From CAWAND01 sp963797485 (GTDB lineage Bacteria; Chloroflexota; Anaerolineae; Anaerolineales; E44-bin32), in assembly GCA_963797485.1 (NCBI GenBank), contig CAWCPF010000001.1:186001-250000 (forward strand): 64,000 bases of DNA. The letters are read 5' to 3'. This document shows, piece by piece, positions 28,240 to 37,475 of this stretch. Position 1 is the first letter of the stretch, and each line of letters begins with the position of its first letter. The translations under genes were made by a program, and so were the position numbers. A model generated the notes under the pieces. That model was not told the DNA's origin and did no database searches. It saw nothing but the letters and a program-made list of their open reading frames with translations.

Positions 28240-30650
28240 TCATCTCTCCAGCCGCACCTCGAGCACGGCGCCGGAACGCGCCTCCAGGCTCAGTTGGTAT
28301 ACACCCGGCGCAAGCCGAGACCACGCCACATCGGCTCCATCCAGCGTGATGTGACTGGGAGGCAATGGAAGCCCCAGCCAGGCGCGCCCCGCGCGCGACG
28401 CCCGGATGTGAGAACGGCGCGCACACCCTCGTCATCCGCCTCCCAAGCGCTCACCGATTTCCCCTGCGAGATATGTAAGGTGTCGCCAATCCAGGCAGGC
28501 TTCGAGTTATCCCGGGTGCGCAGCGACATGAGATGGACCCCGTGAGGCGGGATGTCGAAAGACCACACACCGGGCCCCAGCGAGAGCAATTCTTCGCGCC
28601 AGTAGTCGACCCCCCACCAGATCCCGTCCGGGTCCAACCCAAGGTCTTTGGAGCGACAAGCCAGCTGCTGCGGCCGATCGTCCCAGTTGATGATGGCCGC
28701 CAGGCACCAGTCCCCGATACATCCCGTCATGTTCACGCTGATTGTGTGCGGATAACGCTGCTCCAAACCTGCGTGCACGCGAGCCTGTTCCTGGAGTGCC
28801 GGGGTCATGCGTTCCAGCCAAGCGACCCGCTCTGGCTCCAGCGACGGCAAGTCATCCGAATCAATCAACGCACCGCCGCTGAGCGCGGCTACCGAGAGCA
28901 GGGTTTGAACTTCGGGTGTCGTTAAGTGCGAATCCGCATCGCGGGCCAGCAGACAATCCGGATCGTTGACCCACCAGCGCCGGTTGAGCATGGCGCGCGC
29001 CAAGACCGCCTGCAGGCTGTTGCGGGCAGATGGCAGGCTGGGCTCGCGGCCGAAGTAAAGCTCGACGCCCTGGTACGCGGGAGTTCATCTCGGGGCAACG
29101 TCCGGTCCGATCCGCATCGAGTCGAATATCCCTATCCCACTGCCGATCGGGCAGCCGCATCCAAGAAGCCAGGTTTCGTCGCCGGCTGCCTGACGCAGGA
29201 GCTCGAGCCCGGACCGTAGAGCTTGCGCCCGGGTACGAGTGGGGTCGTAACGCATGCCGGGAAGCGCTCCGGCATACAAGAAATCGAACTTCAGGTACCC
29301 AAAGCCCCACTCGGCCGAAGCCTTTCTGACCAGGTTGTAAACCGCCTCCTGGACCTCGGGGTGGGTCGGGTCCAGTCCGAGGGTGAACGCGCTCCAGTTG
29401 TACCCGGCGCTCACGGGCCTGCCTGTCCTGGACCGCAAAATCCAGCCAGGATGCTCCCTTGCCCAGCTCGATCTCGGCATGGTGATGAAGGGTGCCAGCC
29501 ACAAGCCTGGTGACAGCCCGGCCTGCGCCGCTCGGTCCGCAATCTGCTTCACGCCGCGTGGGAACCCGGGACTGAAGGCTTCCCAATCCCCCACCTGGAT
29601 TTCGAATCCGTCGTCGATTTGAAAGACCTGGAGCGGGAGATCGTCACGGCGATCGATCAACCATGCCAGGTTGCGATCGACTGCCGCCGCGTCCACGGAC
29701 TCAAAATACGTGTACCAACTCGACCACCCCAGCGGGGCGGTTTCGTGCACTCTGGCCCCGCTCAACTGCCCGGCCAGATTCAGGTAGGGGCCCAGGGGAT
29801 CATCCGACTCGAGGGACACACACGCTACACAGGCCCAGTCGGACTGGAAGATCGCGCCCGGAAGCAGGTGTGCCCCGTCACCGCACTCCCACAATCTCAA
29901 ACCCGGCCCCGGGGCCGCCAGGCTGGCCTCCAGGCTCCCGAAAGCCTGGGTCTGACTCACGAATCCCGCCAGCAGGCCGGTTCGGGTCTCTGTGTCCATC
30001 AACACGCCGAACATGTCGGACACGAAGTGCCCTCGACCGTTCGGACGGCCGGTGGTGGGGTTGTGGAAGATCGGTGCCGTGATCGGTCCCAGCCGCGTCC
30101 AAGGCTGGCGGTCCTCGGCGCTCAAGCCTCCGGATGGGCTCCAACCCTGCCACCCGTTGGCGTAGAACCGGAGACGCCTTGGGGCGCCCTTGATCCGGAG
30201 GTTCGAGCCATCATCCCGCGCCGGCCCCACCCATGCGGGTGACCGGCGGGCCGAGTTGACGCGGCCGGCCGACAACAATCCGATTTCCTCAAGCGCCATG
30301 GTGCTTGGCCCGCGGTTTTGCACACTCAGCCTAAGCAGCACCAACGGCAGGTCTGCGGGGACCTCCACATCCAGCGTGACCAGCAAGGACGGATCTTCTG
30401 CGCGGCATTCCAGACTCAGCCGGGCGGCCGCTTGTACAGGACTGGGATGGGTGGGCTCGATCGGACGGGCACGTTCGAGGACGCTCGACCCTGCGACCCG
30501 GCCGTCCGCCGAACGCCATTCCAGCCCCATTCCAGAGTTGACGATCGCCGGGGCATCCGGATCCAGCGGGCTAAATCCCCACCGACCCGAATCGAGGTCA
30601 AGGCTCCACCGAACCTGGCCATTCTCCAGCGCCTCGGTCATAGCACGCAC
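28240..30650 (-). CDS. GH36 alpha-galactosidase; in-frame TGA at 29085-29087 and frameshift near 28400
   Basis: Cytosolic alpha-galactosidase of about 803 residues when read through. The first 521 residues hold the beta-sandwich and the TIM barrel: WSSWYTYF, IDDGFE, nucleophile D456 in KFDFLY, GCGCPIGSG and acid/base D517 in RIGPD. The frame then meets TGA directly after RIGPDVAPR, where GH36 enzymes have Trp (RIGPDxAPxW), and continues in the same frame with AYQGVELYFGREPSL, NDPDCLL and the C-terminal sandwich. Near 28400 a missing base shifts the last segment; the correct end is LGLPLPPSHITLDGA to a stop at 28240-28242. Probably one substitution and one indel in an intact gene, but it may be a true pseudogene. 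Confidence 0.82.
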
Positions 30651-30846
30651 AATCCGTGAGAGGGACGTTTGCGGCGGAGGAAAGGCATCGATCGATTCGG
30701 TCGAAAGAACCTCACGCTGGAGACCGCCTTCCGACGACCCGATGGATCCTCGGGCGTGGTGCCGCCTGGGCCCGCGTGGCCAATCCTGCTGGCCCGGCCT
30801 GGGCCGGCACTCATATCGAACGTTGGCCGGGGTGGTCGAGTTCGAC

Positions 30847-31251
30847 CTAGGAGTTGGAACCTGGGTCTAGCTTGAGTGCTCCCGAGTTGATGCAGTAGCG
30901 CTGGCCCGTTGGTCGAGGGCCATCTTCGAAAACGTGGCCCAGATGAGCCTCACATCGGGCACACAAGACCTCCACCCTCCGCATCCCATGGCTGTTGTCG
31001 ACGGCCAATTCGACCCGATCTTGATCTTGCGGAGCCCAGAAACTGGGCCAGCCTGTGCCGGATTCGAACTTTGTATCCGAGCTGAACAGGGGGCTTCCGC
31101 AGGCCACACAGCGGTACACGCCGTCGGTCTTTGAATGAACGTATTCGCCTGTAAACGGCGGCTCGGTGCCCTTTTGCCGCGTGATCCGATACTGTTCTGG
31201 AGTCAGGTCCCGCCTCCATTCCTCTTCCGACTTCTGAATCTTGTCCACCAT
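30847..31251 (-). CDS. msrB: Peptide-methionine (R)-S-oxide reductase
   Basis: Repairs methionine-R-sulfoxide in oxidised proteins. 134 residues. Zinc is held by C48-x2-C51 (CVAC) and C97-x2-C100 (CARC), and the catalytic Cys is C120 in RYCINS. The motif SGTGWPSFW binds the substrate. It is the Cys form, not a selenoprotein, although the window has tRNA-Sec. I start at ATG 31251, seven bases after AAAGGA; upstream in-frame codons do not match the family. A TACACT -10 box with upstream TG lies at 31302-31307, and a Rex-like operator 66 bases further up at 31373-31390 suggests redox control. Confidence 0.95.
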   Translation of the reverse strand: MVDKIQKSEEEWRRDLTPEQYRITRQKGTEPPFTGEYVHSKTDGVYRCVACGSPLFSSDTKFESGTGWPSFWAPQDQDRVELAVDNSHGMRRVEVLCARCEAHLGHVFEDGPRPTGQRYCINSGALKLDPGSNS

Positions 31252-31301
31252 GGCCGGGTCCTTTCGCATCAGAGGAGAAAACCTCCCACGCACCAGTCCA
31301 C

Positions 31302-31307
31302 AGTGTA
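31302..31307 (-). promoter_or_regulatory. Extended -10 (TGGTACACT) of msrB
   Basis: Minus-strand TACACT with an upstream TG, 50 bases before the msrB ATG. No good -35 is visible, which would fit activator or extended -10 dependence. Confidence 0.4.
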
Positions 31308-31372
31308 CCAATTTCGGCCGTCCGGGAGAATGCCGTCATCACCGACCTGGCTGGCCGGTGCGCGAGCTAGAT

Positions 31373-31390
31373 TTGTGAAAGTTGTCACAA
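31373..31390. promoter_or_regulatory. Rex-like operator upstream of msrB
   Basis: The 18-base near-palindrome TTGTGAAAGTTGTCACAA differs by one base from the Rex consensus TTGTGAAnnnnTTCACAA. It lies between the DUF4332 gene end and msrB, about 75-95 bases upstream of the predicted msrB start site. A second, perfect copy occurs at 55815-55832. Confidence 0.5.
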
Positions 31391-31398
31391 AGTGGGGA

Positions 31399-31809
31399 TC
31401 AGGAACCCGTTTCGAGGACCGCCGGGATCCGGCGGGAAGCATTGATCCAGCTCCGTATCTTGCGTGCGGACGGGAGCCGGCCCACCCATTGGTGGTAGTC
31501 CTGGAGCGCCTCGATATTGTCGTGTAGTTGTTCCGGGCGCGCCTCGCGCAGGTCTTCGAGCCGATGGATGCCGGCGGCCATCAACAGATGGCAGTAGGAC
31601 TCCCCCAGCCCGTTCACCCGCATCAGGTCCGCCATGTTAACCCAGCGGTCGATCAGGTTCTCGGGGATACCGGTCTGCCTGGCGAGCCTTCCGCGTGCCT
31701 TCGAGGTGGCCGCTTTGCGCAGCAGACTGTCGGTCGAGTGGACGCCGGAGTGTTTTAGGGCGGTGATGTATTCGGGCTGCAGGCTGGTCAGATCAACGAT
31801 TCGGGGCAT
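31399..31809 (-). CDS. DUF4332 helix-hairpin-helix protein
   Basis: 136 residues, entirely helical, with a repeated helix-hairpin-helix pattern: LQPEYITALKHSGVHSTDSLL, MADLMRVNGLGESYCHLLMAAGIHRLEDL. The 'ADLMRVNGLGxxYCHLLMAAGI' stretch is the DUF4332 signature and resembles DNA-binding HhH repeats in RuvA, NAD ligase and the RNA polymerase alpha C-terminal domain. It likely binds DNA or another protein non-specifically; no function is established. The start is ATG 31809. It stands alone between msrB and the GH25-like gene. Confidence 0.8.
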   Translation of the reverse strand: MPRIVDLTSLQPEYITALKHSGVHSTDSLLRKAATSKARGRLARQTGIPENLIDRWVNMADLMRVNGLGESYCHLLMAAGIHRLEDLREARPEQLHDNIEALQDYHQWVGRLPSARKIRSWINASRRIPAVLETGS

Positions 31810-32049
31810 CTCACCAACTCCACCACACGGACTTCACCGCAGGCATGCCGGTTTCGGCCACGGCGGAGCCTGGCAGCCTTGAGAACTGGTTTGTGCCGGC
31901 TGGCGCGCGCCTGGCCAGGCTGTGGCCACTCACATGCAGTGGAACACACTCACAAGGTCAAGTCAACGGGAGAGATTGACTACCCGAGACAATCGCTCGG
32001 CTTGCCTGAAGCCAGGCGCGTGATGGCCGTCGAGGGGGAGGTGTGGACC

Positions 32050-33183
32050 CTAGCTGACGTGGAAGTACGTATAGTGATAGCGGATACGGCCATCCTGCAC
32101 GTTCAGGGTGTCGTTTCCGTCAACTACGTCGCCCTTGGTGCTGCGAGCGGTCCAAGTGAAATGGCGGGTAGAGCCGCTCGAGGTCTTGCCGGTGACCTGG
32201 AACTCAGCCCGAGGCAGTACATCCATGAGTAACGTGTCGTACCAGTCCTGGATGGCCTGCCTCCCGACGACCGTCCGCTCGCCCGTGACGTGGGCCGCCG
32301 TGTCGGTGTACAGGCCGGCGATCAACCCGGCGTCATGTTCGTTGATCCGGCCGACGAGGCGTTCGGGCATATCGGCGAGGGGCGGCTCACCGGGCCAGTC
32401 GAAACCCGCAACGGCATTCCACAGCGAGGTGTAGGCCGCCCGACCGGCGATGTCCCAGCTCCAGGCGTTGGAGGCGGTCAGCCCGGTCGTCTTTGCGTAG
32501 TCCAAAAAACGGAAAATGTCATCCGGGGTTGGCTGCCAGTCTCCCCGCTTGTAGGTCGGCAATGTCGGGATAATGGGCCGCGCCGGCGTGAGATCCGAGT
32601 ACTCATCGATCGAACGTTGCAGCTGTTCGACCGGATTATGCGCCAATTCGAAGTAGACCTGCGGCATGGCATAGTCGCAGCCTTCCAGAAAGGCGCTGTA
32701 GGGGAAATCGGGATGGGATTTGGGATAGCGGAAAGTGCTCAGCCCCATGGGGAGACTGGGGAACGCCTGCCGAAGCTCCTGCATAAAACGCTGGGCGGCC
32801 CATGCTTTGCTGCGGTCCCGATATTCGGTCTCCGCATCGATCACGTAGCCGTCGACGCCGCCCAGGGCTTGGATGCGATGAATGGCGGTTTCGGCTTCGG
32901 CGACAGGTTGATCCCCGCGCACGTAATGCCATCCCCAGGCTTGAATGTTGCGGTCGTGGAGCGCCTGGATGAGCGGCGGCACCAGGTCGATGCCGGTCTG
33001 TTTGTCGACGTTGTAATCCCAGCCCGCCCCATCGGCGATTTTGATCAGGACATGCGAATAGCCCGAGTTGAGCGCCCGCTGGGCAATTGCCTGCGCGTTG
33101 CCGCTCTCGCAACTCGGGATCTGCCAGATGTAGTAGCCCTTGCCGAGAAGGTTCATGCCGGTGTGGAGGCGTGCAAGAACCAT
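32050..33183 (-). CDS. Putative glycoside-hydrolase-like TIM barrel fused to SnoaL/NTF2-like domain
   Basis: 377 residues, no signal peptide. Residues ~10-265 look like a (beta/alpha)8 barrel of the GH25-like/DUF1906 type: GYYIWQIPSCESGN, SHVLIKIADGAG, IQAWGWHYVRGD, VDGYVIDAETEYRD (candidate catalytic Asp/Glu), MGLSTFRYPKSHPDFPYSAF, CDYAMPQVYFE. Residues ~280-377 form a separate SnoaL-like domain: INEHDAGLIAGLYTDTAAH, QAIQDWYDTLL, then strands TRHFTWTARSTKG and the closing DGRIRYHYTYFHVS, as in nuclear-transport-factor-2 folds. I have not met this fusion. It lies 30 bases downstream of dinB. Substrate unknown; cytoplasmic location is odd for a wall hydrolase. Confidence 0.65.
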   Translation of the reverse strand: MVLARLHTGMNLLGKGYYIWQIPSCESGNAQAIAQRALNSGYSHVLIKIADGAGWDYNVDKQTGIDLVPPLIQALHDRNIQAWGWHYVRGDQPVAEAETAIHRIQALGGVDGYVIDAETEYRDRSKAWAAQRFMQELRQAFPSLPMGLSTFRYPKSHPDFPYSAFLEGCDYAMPQVYFELAHNPVEQLQRSIDEYSDLTPARPIIPTLPTYKRGDWQPTPDDIFRFLDYAKTTGLTASNAWSWDIAGRAAYTSLWNAVAGFDWPGEPPLADMPERLVGRINEHDAGLIAGLYTDTAAHVTGERTVVGRQAIQDWYDTLLMDVLPRAEFQVTGKTSSGSTRHFTWTARSTKGDVVDGNDTLNVQDGRIRYHYTYFHVS

Positions 33184-33213
33184 GCCCTTTCACCCGAGGG
33201 CCGGGATGAGGCG

Positions 33214-34386
33214 TCACTCGGGCTCGTCGTCGGATGGTTGAGACCGCAGTTGGGCCGCCCGCCTCAGGGCGTCGCGCCCATACCGGGCACGAATCTCGTC
33301 CACGGCCTTTAGGAGGCGGTCGTCTTCCTGCCACTGCTTTTCGAACAGCCCAAGCTGTCGGGCCGGGGTCACCAGTTCAGAGCCGCCCACGCCGAGCAGG
33401 CGCACCGGCCGGCCCGGTCGCCAGACGCGTCGGAACAACGTCTGAACCACGCTGAAGATCTCGCCATCGTGATCGGTCGCCTCGGGCAGGCTCACCTGGC
33501 GTGTGATAGTCGTGAAATCGGACCACCGCAGTTTGAGGCGGATCGTCCTGGCGGCGCGCGCTTCGGCCCGCAGCCGCCGCCCGACCTCGTCGCTAAGCTC
33601 ACGCAACACCCGCTCGAGTGCCGGCCGGTCGTCCAAATCGCGATCGAAGGTCGTTTCCGAAGACACTGATTTGACCTGATGTTCGTCGACAACCGGCCGA
33701 TCATCGATGCCCCTGGCGCGCTCGATCAACTCACCAGCTCGGTCCCCAAAGCTCCCCGCCAGACGATCCCGCTGAAGGACGGCCAATTCGCCGATGGTTT
33801 GGACCCCCAAGCTGTCCAGCGCCGCACGCGTCTTGGGTCCTACCCCCCACAGCATGCTCACCGGCAGCGGGGCCAGAAACTCGGCCGCCTTCCCCGGAGG
33901 GACCGTGATCAACCCGTCGGGCTTACCCACCTCGGTGGCGATCTTGGCCACCAGTTTGCTCTCCGCCACGCCCCAGGATGTCGTCAGGCCGGTTGAGTGC
34001 AGGATGGCCGCCTTGAGATCTTCTGCAACCATCTGTCCGCTGCGCGGATCGTCGGACACGTCCAGGAAGGCCTCGTCGATCGATATCGGCTCCACCAAAG
34101 GGGCGGAGTCCCTCAGCAGGGCCATGACCTTGTGGGAGTATTCTCCATAGGTCCCGTGACGGCCGGAAACGACGATCAGGTGCGGACACAAACGCAAGGC
34201 CTGCGAGGTTGGCATGGCCGACCGCACGCCAAAAGCGCGGGCAGGATAGGAAGCTGAGGCGACGACACCCCGGCTGCCCGGCCTGCCGCCCACCACAAAA
34301 GGCTTACCCGCCAGCTCGGGTTGAAGCAGGGCCTCCACCGAGCAGAAGAAGGCATCCAGATCGACGTGGAGTATCTTTCGACCCAA
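33214..34386 (-). CDS. dinB: DNA polymerase IV (Y-family translesion polymerase)
   Basis: 390 residues. Catalytic metal ligands are D9/D11 (HVDLDAFF) and D104/E105 (SIDEAFLD). The finger motif YPARAFGVRSAMP and the HhH segment LPVSMLWGVGPKTRAALDSLGV are typical, and the little-finger domain follows (VSSETTFDRDLDDR). The extra C-terminal residues lack a clear QLxLF clamp-binding ending; LGLFEKQW near residue 357 may serve as the beta-clamp peptide. It bypasses DNA damage at low fidelity. It is divergent from the zinc-ribbon gene across a 68-base gap. Confidence 0.95.
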   Translation of the reverse strand: MGRKILHVDLDAFFCSVEALLQPELAGKPFVVGGRPGSRGVVASASYPARAFGVRSAMPTSQALRLCPHLIVVSGRHGTYGEYSHKVMALLRDSAPLVEPISIDEAFLDVSDDPRSGQMVAEDLKAAILHSTGLTTSWGVAESKLVAKIATEVGKPDGLITVPPGKAAEFLAPLPVSMLWGVGPKTRAALDSLGVQTIGELAVLQRDRLAGSFGDRAGELIERARGIDDRPVVDEHQVKSVSSETTFDRDLDDRPALERVLRELSDEVGRRLRAEARAARTIRLKLRWSDFTTITRQVSLPEATDHDGEIFSVVQTLFRRVWRPGRPVRLLGVGGSELVTPARQLGLFEKQWQEDDRLLKAVDEIRARYGRDALRRAAQLRSQPSDDEPE

Positions 34387-34454
34387 ACTCCGCCCCTTAT
34401 CGACAGCCAGGACGACCTCCCTTAGAATGGGGACGTCAAGATCCGGAGGCGCCC

Positions 34455-34751
34455 ATGCGAATATGCACTGTCTGCAACTCGACGTCCCCTGACACAGCCG
34501 AAACGTGTGTCTCTTGCGGTGCCGATCTGGCTCAACTGTCAGAAACCGCGGTCGTGCTCGCCCGCCTCAAATCCAATCCGCGCGTGGGGACCGTTCGCCT
34601 TATTCCGCACGCGGATTGCTGCCCGGCCTGTCGGGACGCCGAGGGCGTCTGGTCGAAAGATGAAGTCCCCGATCTGCCAGTTCAAGGGTGCTCAAATCCC
34701 ATGGGCTGCCGGTGTTTCTACGAGCCAGAATTGATCGACATCTACCCCTGA
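34455..34751 (+). CDS. Small zinc-ribbon protein
   Basis: 98 residues. The N-terminus has a rubredoxin-like double-cysteine ribbon (CTVCN...CVSCGADL). The C-terminal half holds more cysteines (CCPACRDAEG, then GCSNPMGCRCFYEPELI), which could form a second metal site. I start at ATG 34455, seven bases after GGAGGC; the longer upstream frame is antisense to dinB. The gene overlaps the 3' end of cca by ten bases in convergent orientation. Function unknown. Proteins of this type often regulate or scaffold. Confidence 0.75.
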   Translation: MRICTVCNSTSPDTAETCVSCGADLAQLSETAVVLARLKSNPRVGTVRLIPHADCCPACRDAEGVWSKDEVPDLPVQGCSNPMGCRCFYEPELIDIYP

Positions 34752-36250
34752 GGATCGGGGTCCCCATCCCCGCCTTCGCTTCCGACGGCCAACTGCTGCT
34801 TGACGAACTCGAGCGCCTCGGAGCGGGTCGACACCAACCCGTCGGCTTGAGCCTGGCGCAGGCTGTCCAGCAGGCGCCCCACCTGGGGTCCGGGCTCGAG
34901 ATCCAATTCACGCATCAGCTCGTCCCCCCTAACCAGAATCGCCGGGGACACTTCCTGCCCGCCCCGATCGAAGTAGGCCGCAAACAACCTGCGAACTGTG
35001 GCCATTCGCGCCTGCCAGCGATCCGGGTCCGCCGGTGCACCGGTCTGGCCCCGCAGATCGGCTAGCGACAGCATGCCGATTTCTAATCCTTCGATGCCGG
35101 CGGCCTGAAAGTATCGGTAGACCGCCCTGCCCGTGATGCGTGACTCGTGCGCCAGGTGGCCGGGCCGCATGTGGTGCGCGATCACGCGCCGGATGACGGC
35201 GGTCTCATGACCACTGAGTTTCAGCGCGGCGGCGCGGCGCGCCGCCAGCTCGGCCCCGACGGCCTCGTGGCCCAGGAACTGAAGCTTGCCCTGGTCGTTG
35301 ACTGTCCGAGTGGCCGGCTTGCCAATGTCGTGGAGCAGGCCAGCCAGCAGCAGGCTCTGCCCACGGGTTCGCTCCTGGCCTACCTCAGACACGAGATGCG
35401 CACGCACAGCCGCTGAATACGGCTCCAGCCCGCTCCAGACCTCCCGCGCGTCGCCGCCGCCGGACAACCACGCACTCAGGTGACTGACCACGCGTACGGA
35501 GTGTTCGAGCACGTTGAACTCATGCGGCGCCGCCTGGTCACAGGTCGCCAAAGGGGTCAACTCGGGCACAAGCTCCGGAAGCAGTTCCAGCTCGAGAAGT
35601 TGTCGGAGTGCCGCGATGGCGGCCGGCAGCCCGAGTATCCGGTACATCTCATCCCGGACGCGCTCGGCCGACACGCGCCGCATGTCGCCACGGATGGAGC
35701 GCAGCTGGTCGAGCGTGGCCGCATCCGTCGTCAGACCAAACTCGTGGCTAAGTCGCACGCCACGCCAGGCGCGGACCGGATCGGAAACCATCGCATCGGG
35801 CCCGCAGGCGCGCAGGATTCGGCTCTCGAGGTCAGCCCGGCCGCCGGTTGGATCCACGATCTCTTGAGGGGTGCGCAGTTCGACCGCTAGCGCGTCGACG
35901 GTGAAATCGCGCAGGCGCAGATCGGCTTCCAGGGATCCGCCAATCATGCGGTTGAAATCCAGTGTCAGCCGGTTCCCGTCGCGGGGGCCAACCAGAACCC
36001 GGCCCGTGTCCCGCACTGGATCGAGATCGAAATAATCGCCCCCAACCTGATCGGCCACCCGCCGCCCAGCCTTGCGCGCATCCCTCTCGACCATGAAATC
36101 GTAGTCCCGGCTGGGATGCCCGACCAGCCGATCGCGCACGGCCCCACCTACCAGCCAGACCTCATCATCCGGCCCGAAGCAAGCCCGGACTCGATCGACC
36201 AGCTCGGGCCAATCCAGGGTCGGATTCTGCGAATCGGGCTTGGGCATCAC
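34742..36250 (-). CDS. tRNA nucleotidyltransferase / poly(A) polymerase family protein with HD domain
   Basis: 502 residues. The class-II nucleotidyltransferase head has GGAVRD (35-40) and the metal motif DYD (49-51). RRFTVDAL-type sequence (LRLRDFTVDALAVE) and RAWRGVRLSHEFG mark the neck, and an HD phosphohydrolase domain contains HDIGKPATR. CCA-adding enzymes and poly(A) polymerases share this build; the tRNA genes here (tRNA-Sec lacks encoded CCA) make a CCA-adding role plausible. The last ~30 residues are acidic/Gly-rich. It is coupled to hpt by a four-base overlap. Confidence 0.85.
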   Translation of the reverse strand: MMPKPDSQNPTLDWPELVDRVRACFGPDDEVWLVGGAVRDRLVGHPSRDYDFMVERDARKAGRRVADQVGGDYFDLDPVRDTGRVLVGPRDGNRLTLDFNRMIGGSLEADLRLRDFTVDALAVELRTPQEIVDPTGGRADLESRILRACGPDAMVSDPVRAWRGVRLSHEFGLTTDAATLDQLRSIRGDMRRVSAERVRDEMYRILGLPAAIAALRQLLELELLPELVPELTPLATCDQAAPHEFNVLEHSVRVVSHLSAWLSGGGDAREVWSGLEPYSAAVRAHLVSEVGQERTRGQSLLLAGLLHDIGKPATRTVNDQGKLQFLGHEAVGAELAARRAAALKLSGHETAVIRRVIAHHMRPGHLAHESRITGRAVYRYFQAAGIEGLEIGMLSLADLRGQTGAPADPDRWQARMATVRRLFAAYFDRGGQEVSPAILVRGDELMRELDLEPGPQVGRLLDSLRQAQADGLVSTRSEALEFVKQQLAVGSEGGDGDPDPQG

Positions 36251-36804
36251 CCAAATCCTGAGACCCGATCCGGCCTGACAACTCCAATGAACGGGAGATT
36301 GCGGAAGTGTTCGTCCAGATCCAGCCCGTAACCGAAAACGAACTTGTCGGGGATCGTGAAGCCCCGGTAGTCAATCGGGACGTTCACTTCTCTGCGGGAG
36401 TCCTTGTCAAGCAGAGTGCACACTTTGAGCGTGCGTGGCTTGCGTGTCTTCAGGAGCTCCAGCACGGAGGCTATCGTGTTGCCGCTGTCTATGATGTCTT
36501 CGACCAGCAAGACATCGCGTCCTTCGATCGAGGCCGTGAGATCGAGCGTGATGCGCACGTTGCCCCCGGATTGCCGTGCGCCAGCGCCATACGAAGCCAC
36601 GGCCATGAAGTCGATCGCATGCGGGATGGTGATCCGCCTCATCAAATCGGTCAAGAACATGACACCGCCGCGCAGGATGCAGATGAGGAGCAGGTCCCCG
36701 CCGGCATAGTCCTGGCTGATGGCTTGCGCCAGCGCGTCGATCCGGGCTTGCAGCTCGGCCTCCCCGATCAGCACCTCTCCGAGATATGCCTGGTGCTCGT
36801 TCAT
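36247..36804 (-). CDS. hpt: Hypoxanthine phosphoribosyltransferase
   Basis: 185 residues. Purine salvage: transfers phosphoribose from PRPP to hypoxanthine or guanine. The PRPP-binding motif is LLVEDIIDSGNT (E102, D103, D106), with ICILRGGVMFL earlier and the C-terminal DKFVFGYGLDLDEHFRNLPFIGV. All signature segments are intact and the length is normal. It overlaps both neighbours by four bases (tdk upstream, cca downstream), so the three form a tight operon. Confidence 0.95.
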   Translation of the reverse strand: MNEHQAYLGEVLIGEAELQARIDALAQAISQDYAGGDLLLICILRGGVMFLTDLMRRITIPHAIDFMAVASYGAGARQSGGNVRITLDLTASIEGRDVLLVEDIIDSGNTIASVLELLKTRKPRTLKVCTLLDKDSRREVNVPIDYRGFTIPDKFVFGYGLDLDEHFRNLPFIGVVRPDRVSGFG

Positions 36805-37383
36805 GCTTCGCCCCGCGGGACTTCGTGATGCCGGCGACAGCGAGCTTCGTACAATTCGGCCGCCCCGACCACGACGATAGGGTCATCAAAGCGCGCCGGA
36901 CGGCCGTCGATCAGCCGCTGAGTCCTGGAGGCCAGCTCACCACAAACCATGCAGATGGCATGCAGCTTGTCGACCACCTCGGCCAACGCCATCAAATCCG
37001 GCATCGGCCCAAAGGGCTCGCCTCGAAAATCGGTGTCCAGACCGGCCACAATCGCCCTCAACCCGCTGTCGGCCAGGCCCTGCACAACTTCGAGGATATC
37101 TCGATCGAAAAACTGGGCCTCGTCGATGCCTACGACGGTCGTTTCGGGTTGCAGCCTGCCAGGGATCAGCCCGGCTCGCTCGACCACTTCGGCCTCGAAT
37201 TCCGAGCCGGCGTGCGAGGTGACCTTGCCCTCATCGTAGACGCGTGTCCACGCTCGGCTTGAATACCTGGATCGGCTGGCGCGCGATCCGCGCCCTGCGC
37301 AGCCGGCGTATCAGCTCGTCCGTCTTCCCGCTGAACATGGATCCGGTCACGACTTCGACGCCGCCGGCAGTGTGTTTTACCAA
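36801..37383 (-). CDS. tdk: Thymidine kinase; frameshift near 37240
   Basis: About 193 residues when repaired. Walker A is TGSMFSGKT; the lasso/base region is GIDEAQFF and IVAGLDTDFRGEPF, and the zinc knuckle includes CMVCG. The first frame stops after KPSVDTRLR. Removing one base at about 37240 gives the family sequence DTRYDEGKVTSH, which runs to 36801. The start is set at TTG 37383, ten bases after AGGAGG; the ATG at 37413 lies inside the preceding terminator and is unlikely. Salvages thymidine. Coupled to hpt. Confidence 0.88.
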
Positions 37384-37403
37384 GTGGATGACACCTCCTG
37401 GGG

Positions 37404-37437
37404 GGAAAAGCAACGGGCAGGTGGGTTCACCTGCCCG
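37404..37437 (-). terminator. Intrinsic terminator after the L21-L27-L31 operon
   Basis: Perfect 10-bp stem CGGGCAGGTG / CACCTGCCCG with loop AACC (minus strand), followed by TTGCTTTTCC. It sits between the L31 stop and the tdk start, 38 bases past the former. Confidence 0.82.
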
Positions 37438-37475
37438 AGTGTACCTCAGCCGGTTGGACCTGCAAATTGCCGGGA

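Noticed and set aside
30847..31251. msrB as a selenoprotein because tRNA-Sec is present
   Set aside because: The catalytic codon in RYCINS is a Cys codon and no in-frame TGA occurs.
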